Shown here: positions 24,515-32,809 of the stretch, in pieces | Position numbering within the stretch: the first letter of the stretch is position 1 | Layout of the letters: every line of letters begins with the position of its first letter | Source: Pseudomonas sp. UBA1879 | GTDB taxonomy: Bacteria > Pseudomonadota > Gammaproteobacteria > Pseudomonadales > Pseudomonadaceae | DNA length: 64,000 bases | NCBI RefSeq assembly: GCF_002338065.1 | Contig: NZ_DDHJ01000002.1 | Span: 4,008 to 68,007, forward strand | Direction: 5' to 3' | Translations under genes and position numbers: made by a program | The notes under the pieces: model-generated | Seen by the model: the letters and a program-made list of their open reading frames with translations, nothing else | Databases searched by the model: none | What the model was told of the DNA's origin: nothing

Positions 24515-25003
24515 TTAGGCTTGAGTTGCGTATTTGGCCAGAGTCGGATCGTTCTTCAGGACGTCGATGGTGTTGGTGTGCACGTCTTCAGCAGTGGCAT
24601 CGGCCTTGTTGAAGATCTGGGTGTAGTGCTCGTGGGTGACAGCGGCGAAGTGCGCACGGTCTTCCGGTGCTACGCCCAGCACGACCGCGTAAGTGGTCAG
24701 TGCTTCGCCTTGGCCCATGGCCATGTCTTTGGAAAGCTCGTCCATCATGCCGTTCATGGCAAACCAGGATTTGCCGCCGTAGGTCAGCGCGCTGTTGGTG
24801 GAGCAACCGTTGGTGCCCGAGGTCATGCCGAACGTGGCGTTACCGGAGGTGCCGTTGGTAGTGGATGCCAGGAAGTGCGCCGGCGTGCCGCGTTGCCCTT
24901 CGAACAGCATGTTGCCCCAACCGCAGTCTGGGCCGCCTGGGGCTTGAGCCATGGCGTTCAGGGATGCTGCGGCGAGGAGAGTACCAAGAAGAATCCGTTT
25001 CAT
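24515..25003 (-). CDS. DUF3015 family exported protein
   Basis: The 162-residue product starts MKRILLGTLLAAASLNAMA with a cleavable signal peptide. The mature sequence PDCGWGNMLFEGQRGTPAHF, with two cysteines (PDCG and NGCS) and Gly/Asn/Ser-rich stretches, matches what I recall of DUF3015. It is probably periplasmic; no activity is assigned. The start at 25003 places the signal peptide correctly. It is 77 bp upstream of the DUF4105 gene in the same direction and may be co-transcribed. The 281-bp gap to the right, up to the Lon-like gene, contains no gene that I can support. Confidence 0.75.
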   Translation of the reverse strand: MKRILLGTLLAAASLNAMAQAPGGPDCGWGNMLFEGQRGTPAHFLASTTNGTSGNATFGMTSGTNGCSTNSALTYGGKSWFAMNGMMDELSKDMAMGQGEALTTYAVVLGVAPEDRAHFAAVTHEHYTQIFNKADATAEDVHTNTIDVLKNDPTLAKYATQA

Positions 25004-25284
25004 AGCTTTAGTCTCTGTTGTTTCAACCAAGGGTCGGAGTCCTGACCGATAACGGCGTCAGGTCGGGCCGGTTATTCGTTTTGTACCGGCCGCGCAGCTT
25101 GGAGTTTAGGCACGATCTGAACGTTCCGTGGGTTATTGCAGTTTGTTGCATGTAGCCCACGGCCTTCGGGGCGTGTAAGACGCTTCCTGATGAAGAAAAC
25201 GATTGCGCGAGTTCTTGCCTTGCCAGTCCGGTGCAGCGAGCGCCAGAATGCCCCCATCTGCCCCGCCTGATGTAAGGATGTCCG

Positions 25285-27717
25285 ATGCCCGATTCTGTTG
25301 CTGCCAGCCTGCGACTTGCGCCTGAGGCGCTGACCCGCCCCTTTTCCGCTGAACAGTTCAGCTTCACGACAACCAACGATCTGGAACCCTTTCGCGGCGT
25401 ACTCGGCCAGGAGCGAGCAGTCGAGGCCTTACAGTTCGGGGTCGCCATGCCCCGTCCTGGCTACAACGTTTTCGTCATGGGCGAACCCGGCACCGGGCGC
25501 TTTTCGTTCGTCAAGCGCTACCTGAAGGCCGAGGGCAAGCGCCTGCAGACCCCGTCCGACTGGGTCTACGTCAATAATTTCGACGAGCCCCGCGAGCCTC
25601 GCGCCGTAGAGTTGCCACCGGGCAGCGCCAGTTCGTTCATCGCAGACATAAACGGACTGATCGACAACCTCCTGTCGACTTTTCCTGCCGTGTTCGAGCA
25701 CCCGTCTTACCAGCAAAAGAAAAGCAGCATCGACCGCGCGTTCAATCAGCGCTACGACAAAGCGTTGGATGTGATCGAGCGCCTGGCGCTGGAAAAAGAC
25801 ATCGCCCTTTATCGTGACAGCACCAACATCGCCTTCACCCCAATGCTGGAAGGCAAGGCGCTGGACGAGGCCGAATTTTCGCAGTTGCCGGAAGCCGACC
25901 GCGAGCGTTTCCACACCGATATTTCGGCGCTGGAAGAGCGGTTGAACGAAGAGCTCGCCAGCCTGCCGCAGTGGAAGCGCGAGTCCAACAATCAGATGCG
26001 TCAATTGAATGAAGAGACCATCATTCTGGCGCTGCAGCCCTTGTTGGCGCCGCTCTCCGAGCAATACGCCGAGAACGCTGCGGTCTGCGCCTATCTGCAG
26101 GCCATGCAGGTCAATCTGCTGAAAACCGTGGTCGAGCAACTGGTCGACGACAGCAAGACCGACGCTCAGGCGCGCAAGCTGCTGGAAGAGCAATACTGCC
26201 CGAGCCTGGTGGTCGGGCATTCGGCCAGCGGCGGGGCGCCGGTGGTGTTCGAGCCGCACCCGACCTACGACAACCTGTTTGGTCGCATCGAATACAGCAC
26301 CGACCAGGGCGCGCTGTACACCACGTATCGCCAACTGCGTCCGGGGGCGTTTCATCGGGCCAATGGCGGCTTCCTGATCCTCGAAGCCGAGAAAATGCTC
26401 AGCGAGCCGTTCGTGTGGGATGCCCTCAAGCGTTCGCTGCAATCGCGCAAGCTCAAGATGGAATCGCCGTTGGGCGAGCTGGGCCGTATCGCGACTGTGA
26501 CCCTGACGCCACAGACCATTCCGTTGCAGGTCAAGGTCATCATCATTGGCGCTCGTTCGCTGTATTACACGCTTCAGGACCTCGATCCGGACTTCCAGGA
26601 GATGTTCCGGGTGCTGGTGGACTTCGACGAAGACATCCCGATGGTCGACGAAAGCCTGGAGCAGTTCGCGCAATTGCTGAAAACCCGTACCTCAGAAGAA
26701 GGCATGGCGCCGTTGACTGCCGACGCTGTCGCGCGACTGGCCACCTACAGCGCTCGGCTCGCTGAGCATCAAGGGCGGTTGTCGGCGCGAATCGGCGATC
26801 TGTTCCAGTTGGTCAGCGAGGCGGATTTCATTCGCAGCCTGGCCAACGACGAACGGACCGATGCCGGGCACATCGAGCGCGCGCTCAAGGCCAAGGCCAC
26901 CCGCACCGGTCGCGTGTCCGCCCGGATTCTCGACGACATGCTCGCCGGGATCATCCTGATCGACACCACAGGCGCCGCAGTTGGCAAATGCAACGGCTTG
27001 ACCGTGCTGGAAGTCGGCGACTCGGCCTTCGGGGTGCCGGCGCGTATTTCCGCGACGGTGTATCCGGGCGGCAGCGGCATCGTCGACATCGAGCGTGAGG
27101 TCAACCTCGGCCAGCCGATCCACTCCAAGGGCGTGATGATTCTCACGGGGTATCTGGGCAGCCGTTATGCACAGGAATTTCCGCTCGCGATTTCCGCGAG
27201 CATCGCCCTCGAACAGTCCTACGGCTACGTGGACGGCGACAGCGCTTCGCTGGGCGAGGTGTGTACGCTGATCTCCGCGTTGTCGAAGACACCGCTCAAG
27301 CAGTGTTTTGCTATCACCGGCTCCATTAACCAATTCGGCGAAGTGCAGGCGGTAGGCGGGGTCAACGAGAAGATCGAAGGCTTCTTCCGACTCTGCGAAG
27401 CCCGAGGTCTGACGGGCGATCAGGGCGCGATCATCCCCCAAGCCAACGTCGCAACGCTGATGCTCGACGAGCGTGTGTTGCAGGCGGTGCGCGCCGGGCA
27501 ATTCCACGTCTACGCCGTGCGTCAGGTGGACGAGGCGCTGAGCCTGTTGGTCGGAGAGCCAGTGGGGGAAGCCGACGAAGAGGGGCAATTCCCGGAAAAT
27601 TCGGTCAATGGCCGGGTCGTGGATCGTCTGCGGGATATCGCTGAAATGCTCAGCGAAGATGATCTGAAAGAGCTCGAAAAAGAGGCGCCACAATTACAGC
27701 CAGAGCTGAAAAGTTAA
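25285..27717 (+). CDS. Lon-like Ser-Lys protease with degenerate AAA motifs
   Basis: The 810-residue protein belongs to the LonB/YcbZ-like family. The C-terminal protease domain has the serine in GDSASLGE (Ser653) and the lysine in GGVNEKIEG (Lys696), the Lon catalytic dyad. The N-terminal ATPase-like part reads GEPGTGR (residues 66-72), with Arg where a Walker A lysine is normal, and LILEAEKM where Walker B normally has Asp-Glu. A long helical region lies between. AAGGA sits 6 nt before the ATG. It should be cytosolic. The P. aeruginosa counterpart lies in the same neighbourhood (recalled). Target proteins are unknown. Confidence 0.85.
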   Translation: MPDSVAASLRLAPEALTRPFSAEQFSFTTTNDLEPFRGVLGQERAVEALQFGVAMPRPGYNVFVMGEPGTGRFSFVKRYLKAEGKRLQTPSDWVYVNNFDEPREPRAVELPPGSASSFIADINGLIDNLLSTFPAVFEHPSYQQKKSSIDRAFNQRYDKALDVIERLALEKDIALYRDSTNIAFTPMLEGKALDEAEFSQLPEADRERFHTDISALEERLNEELASLPQWKRESNNQMRQLNEETIILALQPLLAPLSEQYAENAAVCAYLQAMQVNLLKTVVEQLVDDSKTDAQARKLLEEQYCPSLVVGHSASGGAPVVFEPHPTYDNLFGRIEYSTDQGALYTTYRQLRPGAFHRANGGFLILEAEKMLSEPFVWDALKRSLQSRKLKMESPLGELGRIATVTLTPQTIPLQVKVIIIGARSLYYTLQDLDPDFQEMFRVLVDFDEDIPMVDESLEQFAQLLKTRTSEEGMAPLTADAVARLATYSARLAEHQGRLSARIGDLFQLVSEADFIRSLANDERTDAGHIERALKAKATRTGRVSARILDDMLAGIILIDTTGAAVGKCNGLTVLEVGDSAFGVPARISATVYPGGSGIVDIEREVNLGQPIHSKGVMILTGYLGSRYAQEFPLAISASIALEQSYGYVDGDSASLGEVCTLISALSKTPLKQCFAITGSINQFGEVQAVGGVNEKIEGFFRLCEARGLTGDQGAIIPQANVATLMLDERVLQAVRAGQFHVYAVRQVDEALSLLVGEPVGEADEEGQFPENSVNGRVVDRLRDIAEMLSEDDLKELEKEAPQLQPELKS

Positions 27718-27738
27718 GGCTTTGACGTCAATGAAACA

Positions 27739-27784
27739 GGGCGTTTGATGGCAAAATGACCATTCGGCGCCCTTTTCGTTTTTA
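27739..27784 (+). terminator. Probable terminator after the Lon-like gene
   Basis: GGGCG...ATGG pairs with CCAT...CGCCC in an interrupted stem, followed by a T-rich stretch (CCCTTTTCGTTTTT). It lies 21 bp after the stop codon. Confidence 0.5.
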
Positions 27785-27902
27785 CGCTTTTCCTGTGGGG
27801 TATTTCTTCGATATTGTCGGGTTGCAGCAGTGGTCAAAGGGACTGACGCGTTTCCTTCGCTGTACCAAGGGAATGAATACTGCAATCAACGAGGAGCTCG
27901 CC

Positions 27903-28235
27903 ATGCCGCGCAGCCTCTGTCTTACTCGCCAATGCCTGGGTCTCGAGACCCGTATCGAATGTGTGGTTCGCCCTCTCTCTGGCGATAACGGTATGTGGAC
28001 TTTGCTGTTCGCTGCCGGGATGTCTGGAGAACAACCTTCCGCGTTAAAAGCGCAGGGTCCATTTCATGGCCCGGTCGCTGCCGAGTCCGTGCTGGACGCA
28101 ATAGCCGAAAGCCTGGCGCTTCATGGTTATCAGACGGCGGAAGAAATCCCGATCTGGAGTCTTCACCTGCAAGGTGAATTGCGACGGATCAATGGCGACG
28201 CCACCCATGGTCAGCGGACCTCCCCGGTCAGCTGA
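27903..28235 (+). CDS. Hypothetical protein
   Basis: The 110-residue product starts MPRSLCLTRQCLGLETR. GAGGAG lies 6 nt before the ATG at 27903, which argues for this start over in-frame ATGs further upstream. There is no signal peptide, membrane segment or recognised motif. The composition is that of a small soluble protein. It stands alone between the Lon-like gene and the UPF0114 gene. I do not recognise the family. Confidence 0.65.
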   Translation: MPRSLCLTRQCLGLETRIECVVRPLSGDNGMWTLLFAAGMSGEQPSALKAQGPFHGPVAAESVLDAIAESLALHGYQTAEEIPIWSLHLQGELRRINGDATHGQRTSPVS

Positions 28236-28359
28236 TAGTCACCGACAGATCGACGAACGCCCCGTGGTATTGCTGTCATTGAATGTTGTGGCGGTGTTCG
28301 TTGGTTGCCATTGGCATCAGCCTTGGCTGCTTAAGTGTTTCATTTCTTTTCATCACCAC

Positions 28360-28387
28360 TTGTGCCAACAGACCATGACCCTATACT
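28360..28387 (+). promoter_or_regulatory. Candidate sigma-70 promoter of the UPF0114 gene
   Basis: TTGTGC (28360-28365), a 16-bp spacer and TATACT (28382-28387) lie about 30 bp upstream of the start codon. Confidence 0.5.
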
Positions 28388-28416
28388 CCCGGGCTTTCAA
28401 TTACCTGTGAGCTTCA

Positions 28417-28905
28417 ATGGAACGGTTTATCGAAAATGCCATGTACGCATCGCGCTGGTTGCTGGCGCCGATCTACTTTGGTTTGTCCTTGGGTCTTCTG
28501 GCGCTGGCGCTGAAGTTCTTCCAGGAAATCTTTCACGTCATCCCTAATGTGTTTTCCCTCGCTGAGTCGGACCTGATCCTGGTGCTGCTGTCGCTCATCG
28601 ACATGGCGCTGGTTGGCGGCCTGCTGGTGATGGTGATGATCTCGGGCTACGAGAACTTCGTGTCCCAGCTCGACATCGATGAAGACAAGGAAAAGCTCAA
28701 CTGGCTGGGCAAAATGGACTCTTCGTCGCTGAAGATGAAGGTCGCCGCGTCCATCGTGGCCATTTCCTCCATTCACCTGCTGCGGGTGTTCATGGATGCC
28801 AAGAACATCGAGACCCAATACCTGATGTGGTACGTGATCATTCACATGACCTTCGTGGTATCGGCATTTGCGATGGGGTATCTGGACAAGCTGACCAAAC
28901 ATTGA
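28417..28905 (+). CDS. UPF0114 / YqhA-like inner-membrane protein
   Basis: The 162-residue protein starts MERFIENAMYASRWLLAPIYFGLSL, the conserved opening of the YqhA (UPF0114, TIGR00645) family. Hydrophobic segments lie near residues 13-33, 50-75, 108-125 and 132-155, so it is an integral membrane protein with about four helices. The block VMISGYENFVSQL is also typical. The function of the family is not known. The Shine-Dalgarno is weak. It is flanked on the right by a REP palindrome. Confidence 0.85.
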   Translation: MERFIENAMYASRWLLAPIYFGLSLGLLALALKFFQEIFHVIPNVFSLAESDLILVLLSLIDMALVGGLLVMVMISGYENFVSQLDIDEDKEKLNWLGKMDSSSLKMKVAASIVAISSIHLLRVFMDAKNIETQYLMWYVIIHMTFVVSAFAMGYLDKLTKH

Positions 28906-28964
28906 GGTCGGATAGCTGACTACGCCGTAGCAGCTCCGCTTGCCGGTGGTGCTTGGCCATTCCC

Positions 28965-28992
28965 TGTAGGAGCCGACACGCCGGCTCCTACA
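28965..28992. repeat. REP palindrome (TGTAGGAGCCG type)
   Basis: TGTAGGAGCCG and CGGCTCCTACA are exact inverted arms around a 6-bp loop. It is a different REP subtype from the GAGCTTGCTC elements at 3.7 and 61.5 kb. Confidence 0.75.
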
Positions 28993-29104
28993 GTGGGCGT
29001 TTTGAACAGAAACTGACCAGCGGCCCGGCTTTTTTCTTGTGCTCTCACCACGCTGGACGAGACTTGTCACTTGCTCTCCCTCCTGGATCAACGACGACCC
29101 TCTC

Positions 29105-29410
29105 ATGAACCTTCAGGAACTCACCGCTCACGCCAGTGCTGGCCGCATCGACGAACTCAACCTTATCTCCATGGAAGGCGGCATCTACCTGCTCGAAGCG
29201 CGCATGCACGGCGCTGCGCACCCGCTGAACGATGCCCAGGGAAAAATCCTGCATCTGCGCTCGGTCGAACACGCCAGGGACGTGCTGCAATCGGTCTCGG
29301 GTCTGCCGTTCAATCTGGTGCACGCCGTGGTTCACGACGAGATGTGTGGCATCCACGACACCGAAGAGCAGGTCGTGCGCGTTCCCATCTCCATTCGCTC
29401 GGCCTGGTGA
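29105..29410 (+). CDS. DUF6482-like small protein
   Basis: The 101-residue product starts MNLQELTAHASAGRIDELNL. It is small, soluble and has no signal peptide. The stretch LISMEGGIYLLEARM with LVHAVVHDEMCG looks like a conserved Pseudomonas family that I recall as DUF6482, function unknown. The open frame extends 22 codons further 5', but the sequence at the chosen start fits the family. No strong ribosome-binding site is visible. It lies 99 bp upstream of the FKBP gene in the same direction. Confidence 0.65.
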   Translation: MNLQELTAHASAGRIDELNLISMEGGIYLLEARMHGAAHPLNDAQGKILHLRSVEHARDVLQSVSGLPFNLVHAVVHDEMCGIHDTEEQVVRVPISIRSAW

Positions 29411-29509
29411 CGGCGGGTTGCTTGCCTAGGGCGCGGAGGGCAGATGTGCTAGGCTGCTCGGCCTTTTAGTTCAGGGCGCCTGCGGGCGTTCATCAAGCGG
29501 AGCAGCAGC

Positions 29510-30127
29510 ATGTCCGAAGTCAATCTGTCCACCGACGAAACCCGCGTCAGCTACGGCATCGGTCGCCAGCTGGGTGACCAACTGCGCGACAACCCGCCAC
29601 CGGGCGTCAGCCTGGACGCTATTCTGGCCGGTCTGACCGATGCATTCGGCGGCCAGCCAAGCCGTGTCAGCCAGGAAGAAATGGCGGCTAGCTTCAAGGT
29701 GATCCGTGAAGTCATGCAGGCCGAAGCGGCTGCAAAAGCGGAAGCCGCTGCGGGTGCTGGCAAGCAATACCTGGCTGAAAACGCCAAGCGTGAAGGCGTC
29801 ACGACGCTGGAGTCGGGCCTGCAATTCGAAGTCATCGCCCAAGGCGAAGGCGCTCAGCCAACCCGCGAAAGCAACGTGCGTACTCACTACCACGGCATGC
29901 TGATCGACGGCACCGTCTTCGACAGCTCCTACGATCGTGGCGAGCCCGCTGAATTCCCGGTGGGCGGCGTGATCGCGGGTTGGACTGAAGCATTGCAGCT
30001 GATGAAAGCCGGCAGCAAATGGCGCCTGTACGTGCCGAGCGAACTGGCCTATGGCGCTCAAGGGGTTGGCAGCATCCCGCCACACAGCGTGCTGGTGTTC
30101 GACGTCGAGCTGCTTGACGTCCTCTAA
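29510..30127 (+). CDS. fklB: FKBP-type peptidyl-prolyl isomerase, FklB-like
   Basis: The 205-residue protein has an N-terminal helical dimerisation part (VSYGIGRQLGDQLRDN), an Ala/Glu-rich helix around residues 65-90, and a C-terminal FKBP domain. Domain signatures are VRTHYHGMLIDGTVFDSSYDRG, FPVGGVIAGWTEAL and SELAYGAQGVGSIPPHSVLVFDVEL, with the hydrophobic active-site residues intact. It should catalyse proline isomerisation and chaperone folding. There is no signal peptide, so the cytoplasm is the likely site. GGAG lies near the ATG. FklB also sits near ispB in P. aeruginosa (recalled). Confidence 0.9.
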   Translation: MSEVNLSTDETRVSYGIGRQLGDQLRDNPPPGVSLDAILAGLTDAFGGQPSRVSQEEMAASFKVIREVMQAEAAAKAEAAAGAGKQYLAENAKREGVTTLESGLQFEVIAQGEGAQPTRESNVRTHYHGMLIDGTVFDSSYDRGEPAEFPVGGVIAGWTEALQLMKAGSKWRLYVPSELAYGAQGVGSIPPHSVLVFDVELLDVL

Positions 30128-30137
30128 GACAGCGGCA

Positions 30138-30243
30138 AGCTGCAAGGGGTGAGCTTTCCGTTAAAAGCAGTGCGTCGTTGACTGGCCTTGATCGTACAGT
30201 CGACGACGAAAAGCTTGCGGCGTGTAGCTCGCCACTTGCAGCT
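30138..30243. repeat. Nested inverted-repeat element after fklB
   Basis: Outer arms AGCTGCAAG (30138-30146) and CTTGCAGCT (30235-30243) are exact inverses, and inner arms CGTCGTTGACTG (30173-30184) and CAGTCGACGACG (30197-30208) pair with one mismatch. The element fills the gap between the two convergent genes. Confidence 0.55.
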
Positions 30244-30245
30244 GA

Positions 30246-30488
30246 TTAATGAAGTTCACAGGCCGGGCGCAACGCTCGGGCGTAGCAGAACAAGAACAGG
30301 CTGCGCACCATCTCTTTTTGAATCCCCGGTTCGCATGAGCTGAGGCTGTTGACGTCCAGATCCCCCTGATCCCGCAATTCGTCCAATGCGTCTTCTTCCA
30401 GCACCGCGCATACCTCGCCGGTTTCGCGATGCAAAATGCGCAGGTAAGGGTGTGGTCGATCCAGCCAAGCATCGATCAGATAGGTCAT
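30246..30488 (-). CDS. Small conserved hypothetical protein, possibly iron-regulated
   Basis: The 80-residue product starts MTYLIDAWLDRPHPYLRILH. AAGGAG lies 7 nt before the ATG at 30488. It is acidic in the middle (LEEDALDELRDQGDLD), has four cysteines (EVCAVL, SSCEPG, LFCYAR and PACELH), and no signal peptide or membrane helix. A P. aeruginosa gene in the equivalent position, which I recall as PA4570, is reported as iron-responsive, but I cannot check this. Fur-like sites lie directly upstream. Function unknown. Confidence 0.7.
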   Translation of the reverse strand: MTYLIDAWLDRPHPYLRILHRETGEVCAVLEEDALDELRDQGDLDVNSLSSCEPGIQKEMVRSLFLFCYARALRPACELH

Positions 30489-30511
30489 GTCGGTTCTCCT
30501 TGAAAAGTTTC

Positions 30512-30567
30512 AATGAGAATAATTCCTATCTGAGGAATAGCAAGGATCTATTTGAGATTGATTCGCA
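30512..30567 (-). promoter_or_regulatory. Candidate Fur-binding region upstream of the 30488 gene
   Basis: AATGAGAATAATTCCTATC (30512-30530) agrees with the 19-bp Fur consensus at 12 positions by hand count, and TGAGATTGATTCGCA (30553-30567) agrees with the 7-1-7 form at 10 of 14. Both lie where the promoter of the leftward gene should be. Confidence 0.4.
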
Positions 30568-30634
30568 TTTTGCAGCAAAACTGATTTGAGTCATGCTGGA
30601 CGTCCCTACCGTTTATTCTCTCCCTGGGCAATCG

Positions 30635-30664
30635 TTGTAGGAGCCACCAAGCCGGCTGCTACAA
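30635..30664. repeat. REP palindrome (TGTAGGAGCC type)
   Basis: TTGTAGGAGCC ... GGCTGCTACAA inverted arms with one mismatch. It is the same subtype as the element at 28965. Confidence 0.65.
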
Positions 30665-30683
30665 GACTTACGGCGCCATAACG

Positions 30684-30711
30684 AAAACGCCCGTCGCTAG
30701 GACGGGCGTTT
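30684..30711 (-). terminator. Terminator of ispB
   Basis: AAACGCCCGTC and GACGGGCGTTT form an 11-bp stem 20 bp past the ispB stop; read leftward it ends in a run of T. Confidence 0.8.
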
Positions 30712-30730
30712 CAGTGGAGCAGGACGTCGA

Positions 30731-31699
30731 TCAATGCGTGCGGGCGACAGCGAACTCGCTCAACTCGATCAATGCATCCCGGTATTCGCTGGCAGGCAGG
30801 ACGTCCAGACAGGCGATGGCGCGGGCCACGTAATCACGGGCTAACTGAGCGGTGTAATCCAGTGCGCCGGATTTCTCGACAGCATCGCGAATGCTTTCGA
30901 GGTCTTCGAGGCCGCCTTTCTGAATGGCTTTGCGCACCAGTGCCGCTTGCTCAGGCGTGCCTTCGCGCATGGTGTAGATCAACGGCAGCGTCGGTTTGCC
31001 TTCCGCCAGGTCGTCACCAATATTCTTGCCCATGGTCTCGGCATCGCCGCGGTAGTCGAGCAAGTCGTCAACGAGCTGGAAGGCGATACCCAAGTGATCG
31101 CCGAACGTACGCAGCGCTTCGCTCTGGTCATGGTTGGCGTTGGCCAGGGCGGCGGCGCTGTGAGTCGAGGCTTCGAACAGCATGGCTGTCTTGCCACGAA
31201 TCACTTCCATGTAGGTTTCTTCGGAGGTGCTGGCGTCGCGAACCTTCGACAACTGCAGCACTTCACCCTCTGCGATGACACGCGTGGCCTTCGAGAGGAT
31301 CTTCATGACCGGCATCGAACCCAGCTCGACCATCATTTCGAAGGAGCGGGAATAAAGGAAGTCGCCCACCAGAACGCTGGGCGCGTTGCCCCACATGGCG
31401 TTGGCGGTCGAGCGGCCCCGACGCATCCCGGACATGTCGACCACATCGTCGTGCAGCAGGGTGGCGGTGTGCAGGAATTCGATGGTCGCCGCCAGCAAAC
31501 GCAGATTATCGCCGCCGCTGCCCAGCGCTTTACCGCACAGCAGGACCAGCAATGGACGCAGACGTTTGCCGCCAGCTGAAGTAATGTAGTCGCCGATTTT
31601 CGAGACCAGCGGCACGCGCGATGTCAGCTGCTTCTTGATAATGTGGTCGACGGCTGTAAAGTCGTCCGCCACAGCGCGGTAGAAGGCTTGGGGTTGCAT
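30731..31699 (-). CDS. ispB: Octaprenyl / long-chain polyprenyl diphosphate synthase
   Basis: The 322-residue protein is an all-trans prenyltransferase. The first aspartate-rich motif is LLHDDVVDMSGMRRG near residue 83, and the second is LVDDLLDYRGD near residue 210. Small residues before the first motif (the region controlling chain length) fit a long-chain synthase that makes the ubiquinone side chain from FPP and IPP. GGAG lies 11 nt before the ATG. It is divergent from rplU, the same arrangement as in other gammaproteobacteria. The exact product length (C40 or C45; pseudomonads usually have UQ-9) cannot be read from the sequence. Confidence 0.93.
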   Translation of the reverse strand: MQPQAFYRAVADDFTAVDHIIKKQLTSRVPLVSKIGDYITSAGGKRLRPLLVLLCGKALGSGGDNLRLLAATIEFLHTATLLHDDVVDMSGMRRGRSTANAMWGNAPSVLVGDFLYSRSFEMMVELGSMPVMKILSKATRVIAEGEVLQLSKVRDASTSEETYMEVIRGKTAMLFEASTHSAAALANANHDQSEALRTFGDHLGIAFQLVDDLLDYRGDAETMGKNIGDDLAEGKPTLPLIYTMREGTPEQAALVRKAIQKGGLEDLESIRDAVEKSGALDYTAQLARDYVARAIACLDVLPASEYRDALIELSEFAVARTH

Positions 31700-31778
31700 C
31701 AGCGAGACGTGCTCCAGAAGGGTTGCGCGGCATGCTAGGTCGCAGGCCCCACCCTGTCAAGGCGTGACGTAACGCCGC

Positions 31779-31807
31779 TTGCAAGGCGTTCGCGGCTTGC
31801 GTACAAT
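31779..31807 (+). promoter_or_regulatory. Sigma-70 promoter of rplU-rpmA
   Basis: TTGCAA (31779-31784), a 17-bp spacer and TACAAT (31802-31807). It predicts a 5' leader of about 125 nt before rplU, long enough for regulatory structure. Confidence 0.75.
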
Positions 31808-31940
31808 CGCGCACCCTAACTTTCCTGGGCAGCACCTGCCTTACGCAATTGCATGACGCGCCTTTCCAGCCCCATGCAGCCATGCCAGCCGATACTCTTC
31901 TTATAAAGCGCTGGGTGAGCAGGATTTTCGGAGAAATACC

Positions 31941-32255
31941 ATGTCGTACGCAGTAATCGTTACCGGTGGCAAGCAGTACAAAGTCGCCCCAGGTGAATAC
32001 CTGAAAATTGAAAAGCTGGAAGTCGCTACTGGCGAAACCGTTACCTTCGACCGCGTTCTGCTGGTTGCCAACGGTGATGACGTCAATATCGGCGCTCCAG
32101 TCGTTGCCGGTGCTACCGTTGTGGCTGAAGTGATCTCCCAAGGTCGTCACGATAAAGTCCGCATCATCAAGTTCCGTCGCCGTAAGCACCACATGAAGCG
32201 TATGGGCCACCGCCAGTGGTTCACCGAGATCAAAATCACCGGTATCCAGGCCTGA
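31941..32255 (+). CDS. rplU: 50S ribosomal protein L21
   Basis: The 104-residue product starts MSYAVIVTGGKQYKVAPGEYLKIEK without interruption of the L21 fold, and ends with the RNA-binding segment KFRRRKHHMKRMGHRQWFTEIKI. GGAG precedes the ATG. L21 binds 23S rRNA in the large subunit. It is followed by rpmA after 36 bp, the standard operon. Confidence 0.97.
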   Translation: MSYAVIVTGGKQYKVAPGEYLKIEKLEVATGETVTFDRVLLVANGDDVNIGAPVVAGATVVAEVISQGRHDKVRIIKFRRRKHHMKRMGHRQWFTEIKITGIQA

Positions 32256-32291
32256 ATTTCAGCCTGATACCCTAATAGGAGTATTGAACTC

Positions 32292-32564
32292 ATGGCACAC
32301 AAAAAAGCTGGTGGTAGTACCCGTAACGGTCGCGACTCAGAAGCCAAACGCCTTGGCGTCAAGATGTACGGCGGCCAGGTCATCGTTCCGGGCAACATCA
32401 TCGTGCGTCAGCGCGGCACCCAATTCCACGCTGGCTACGGCGTTGGCATGGGCAAGGATCACACCCTGTTCGCTAAAGTCGAAGGCGTGATCAAGTTCGA
32501 AGTCAAAGGCGCCTTCGGTCGTCGCTATGTAAGCATCGTGCCAAAGGCTCAAGCCGCGGCATAA
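32292..32564 (+). CDS. rpmA: 50S ribosomal protein L27
   Basis: The 90-residue product begins MAHKKAGGSTRNGRDSEAKR, the flexible N-terminal arm that reaches the peptidyl-transferase centre; it has no cleavable N-terminal extension of the Firmicutes kind. AGGAG lies before the ATG at 32292. It forms an operon with rplU and ends just before a strong terminator. Confidence 0.97.
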   Translation: MAHKKAGGSTRNGRDSEAKRLGVKMYGGQVIVPGNIIVRQRGTQFHAGYGVGMGKDHTLFAKVEGVIKFEVKGAFGRRYVSIVPKAQAAA

Positions 32565-32617
32565 TCTTGCAGTCTCGGGTCGTTCGAAGGCGTACGTGCC
32601 TTCGCGCTGCTCGAGCA

Positions 32618-32647
32618 AAAAAGCCCTGTCGATGACAGGGCTTTTTC
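32618..32647 (+). terminator. Terminator of rplU-rpmA
   Basis: AGCCCTGTC GAT GACAGGGCT hairpin flanked by A6 and T5 runs. Confidence 0.9.
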
Positions 32648-32809
32648 GTTTGTAGAAGTGCTGGTTTTGGTGAGTCTCTTGCAAAGCTGTTTGTGTGGGC
32701 CGTTGTGGTGTGAAGTCGCTGGTTTTTGATCGGTATCGCAACGCTCATCTTTGCAAGAGCCTTATGAATTTATGTTGTTTGCTCGTCTTTGTGACGGGAG
32801 GCGTGCGTT

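Noticed and set aside
25429..26673. A 414-codon open frame antisense to the Lon-like protease
   Set aside because: Same pattern: fully inside a well-supported gene, His/Gln/Val-rich composition typical of a shadow frame.
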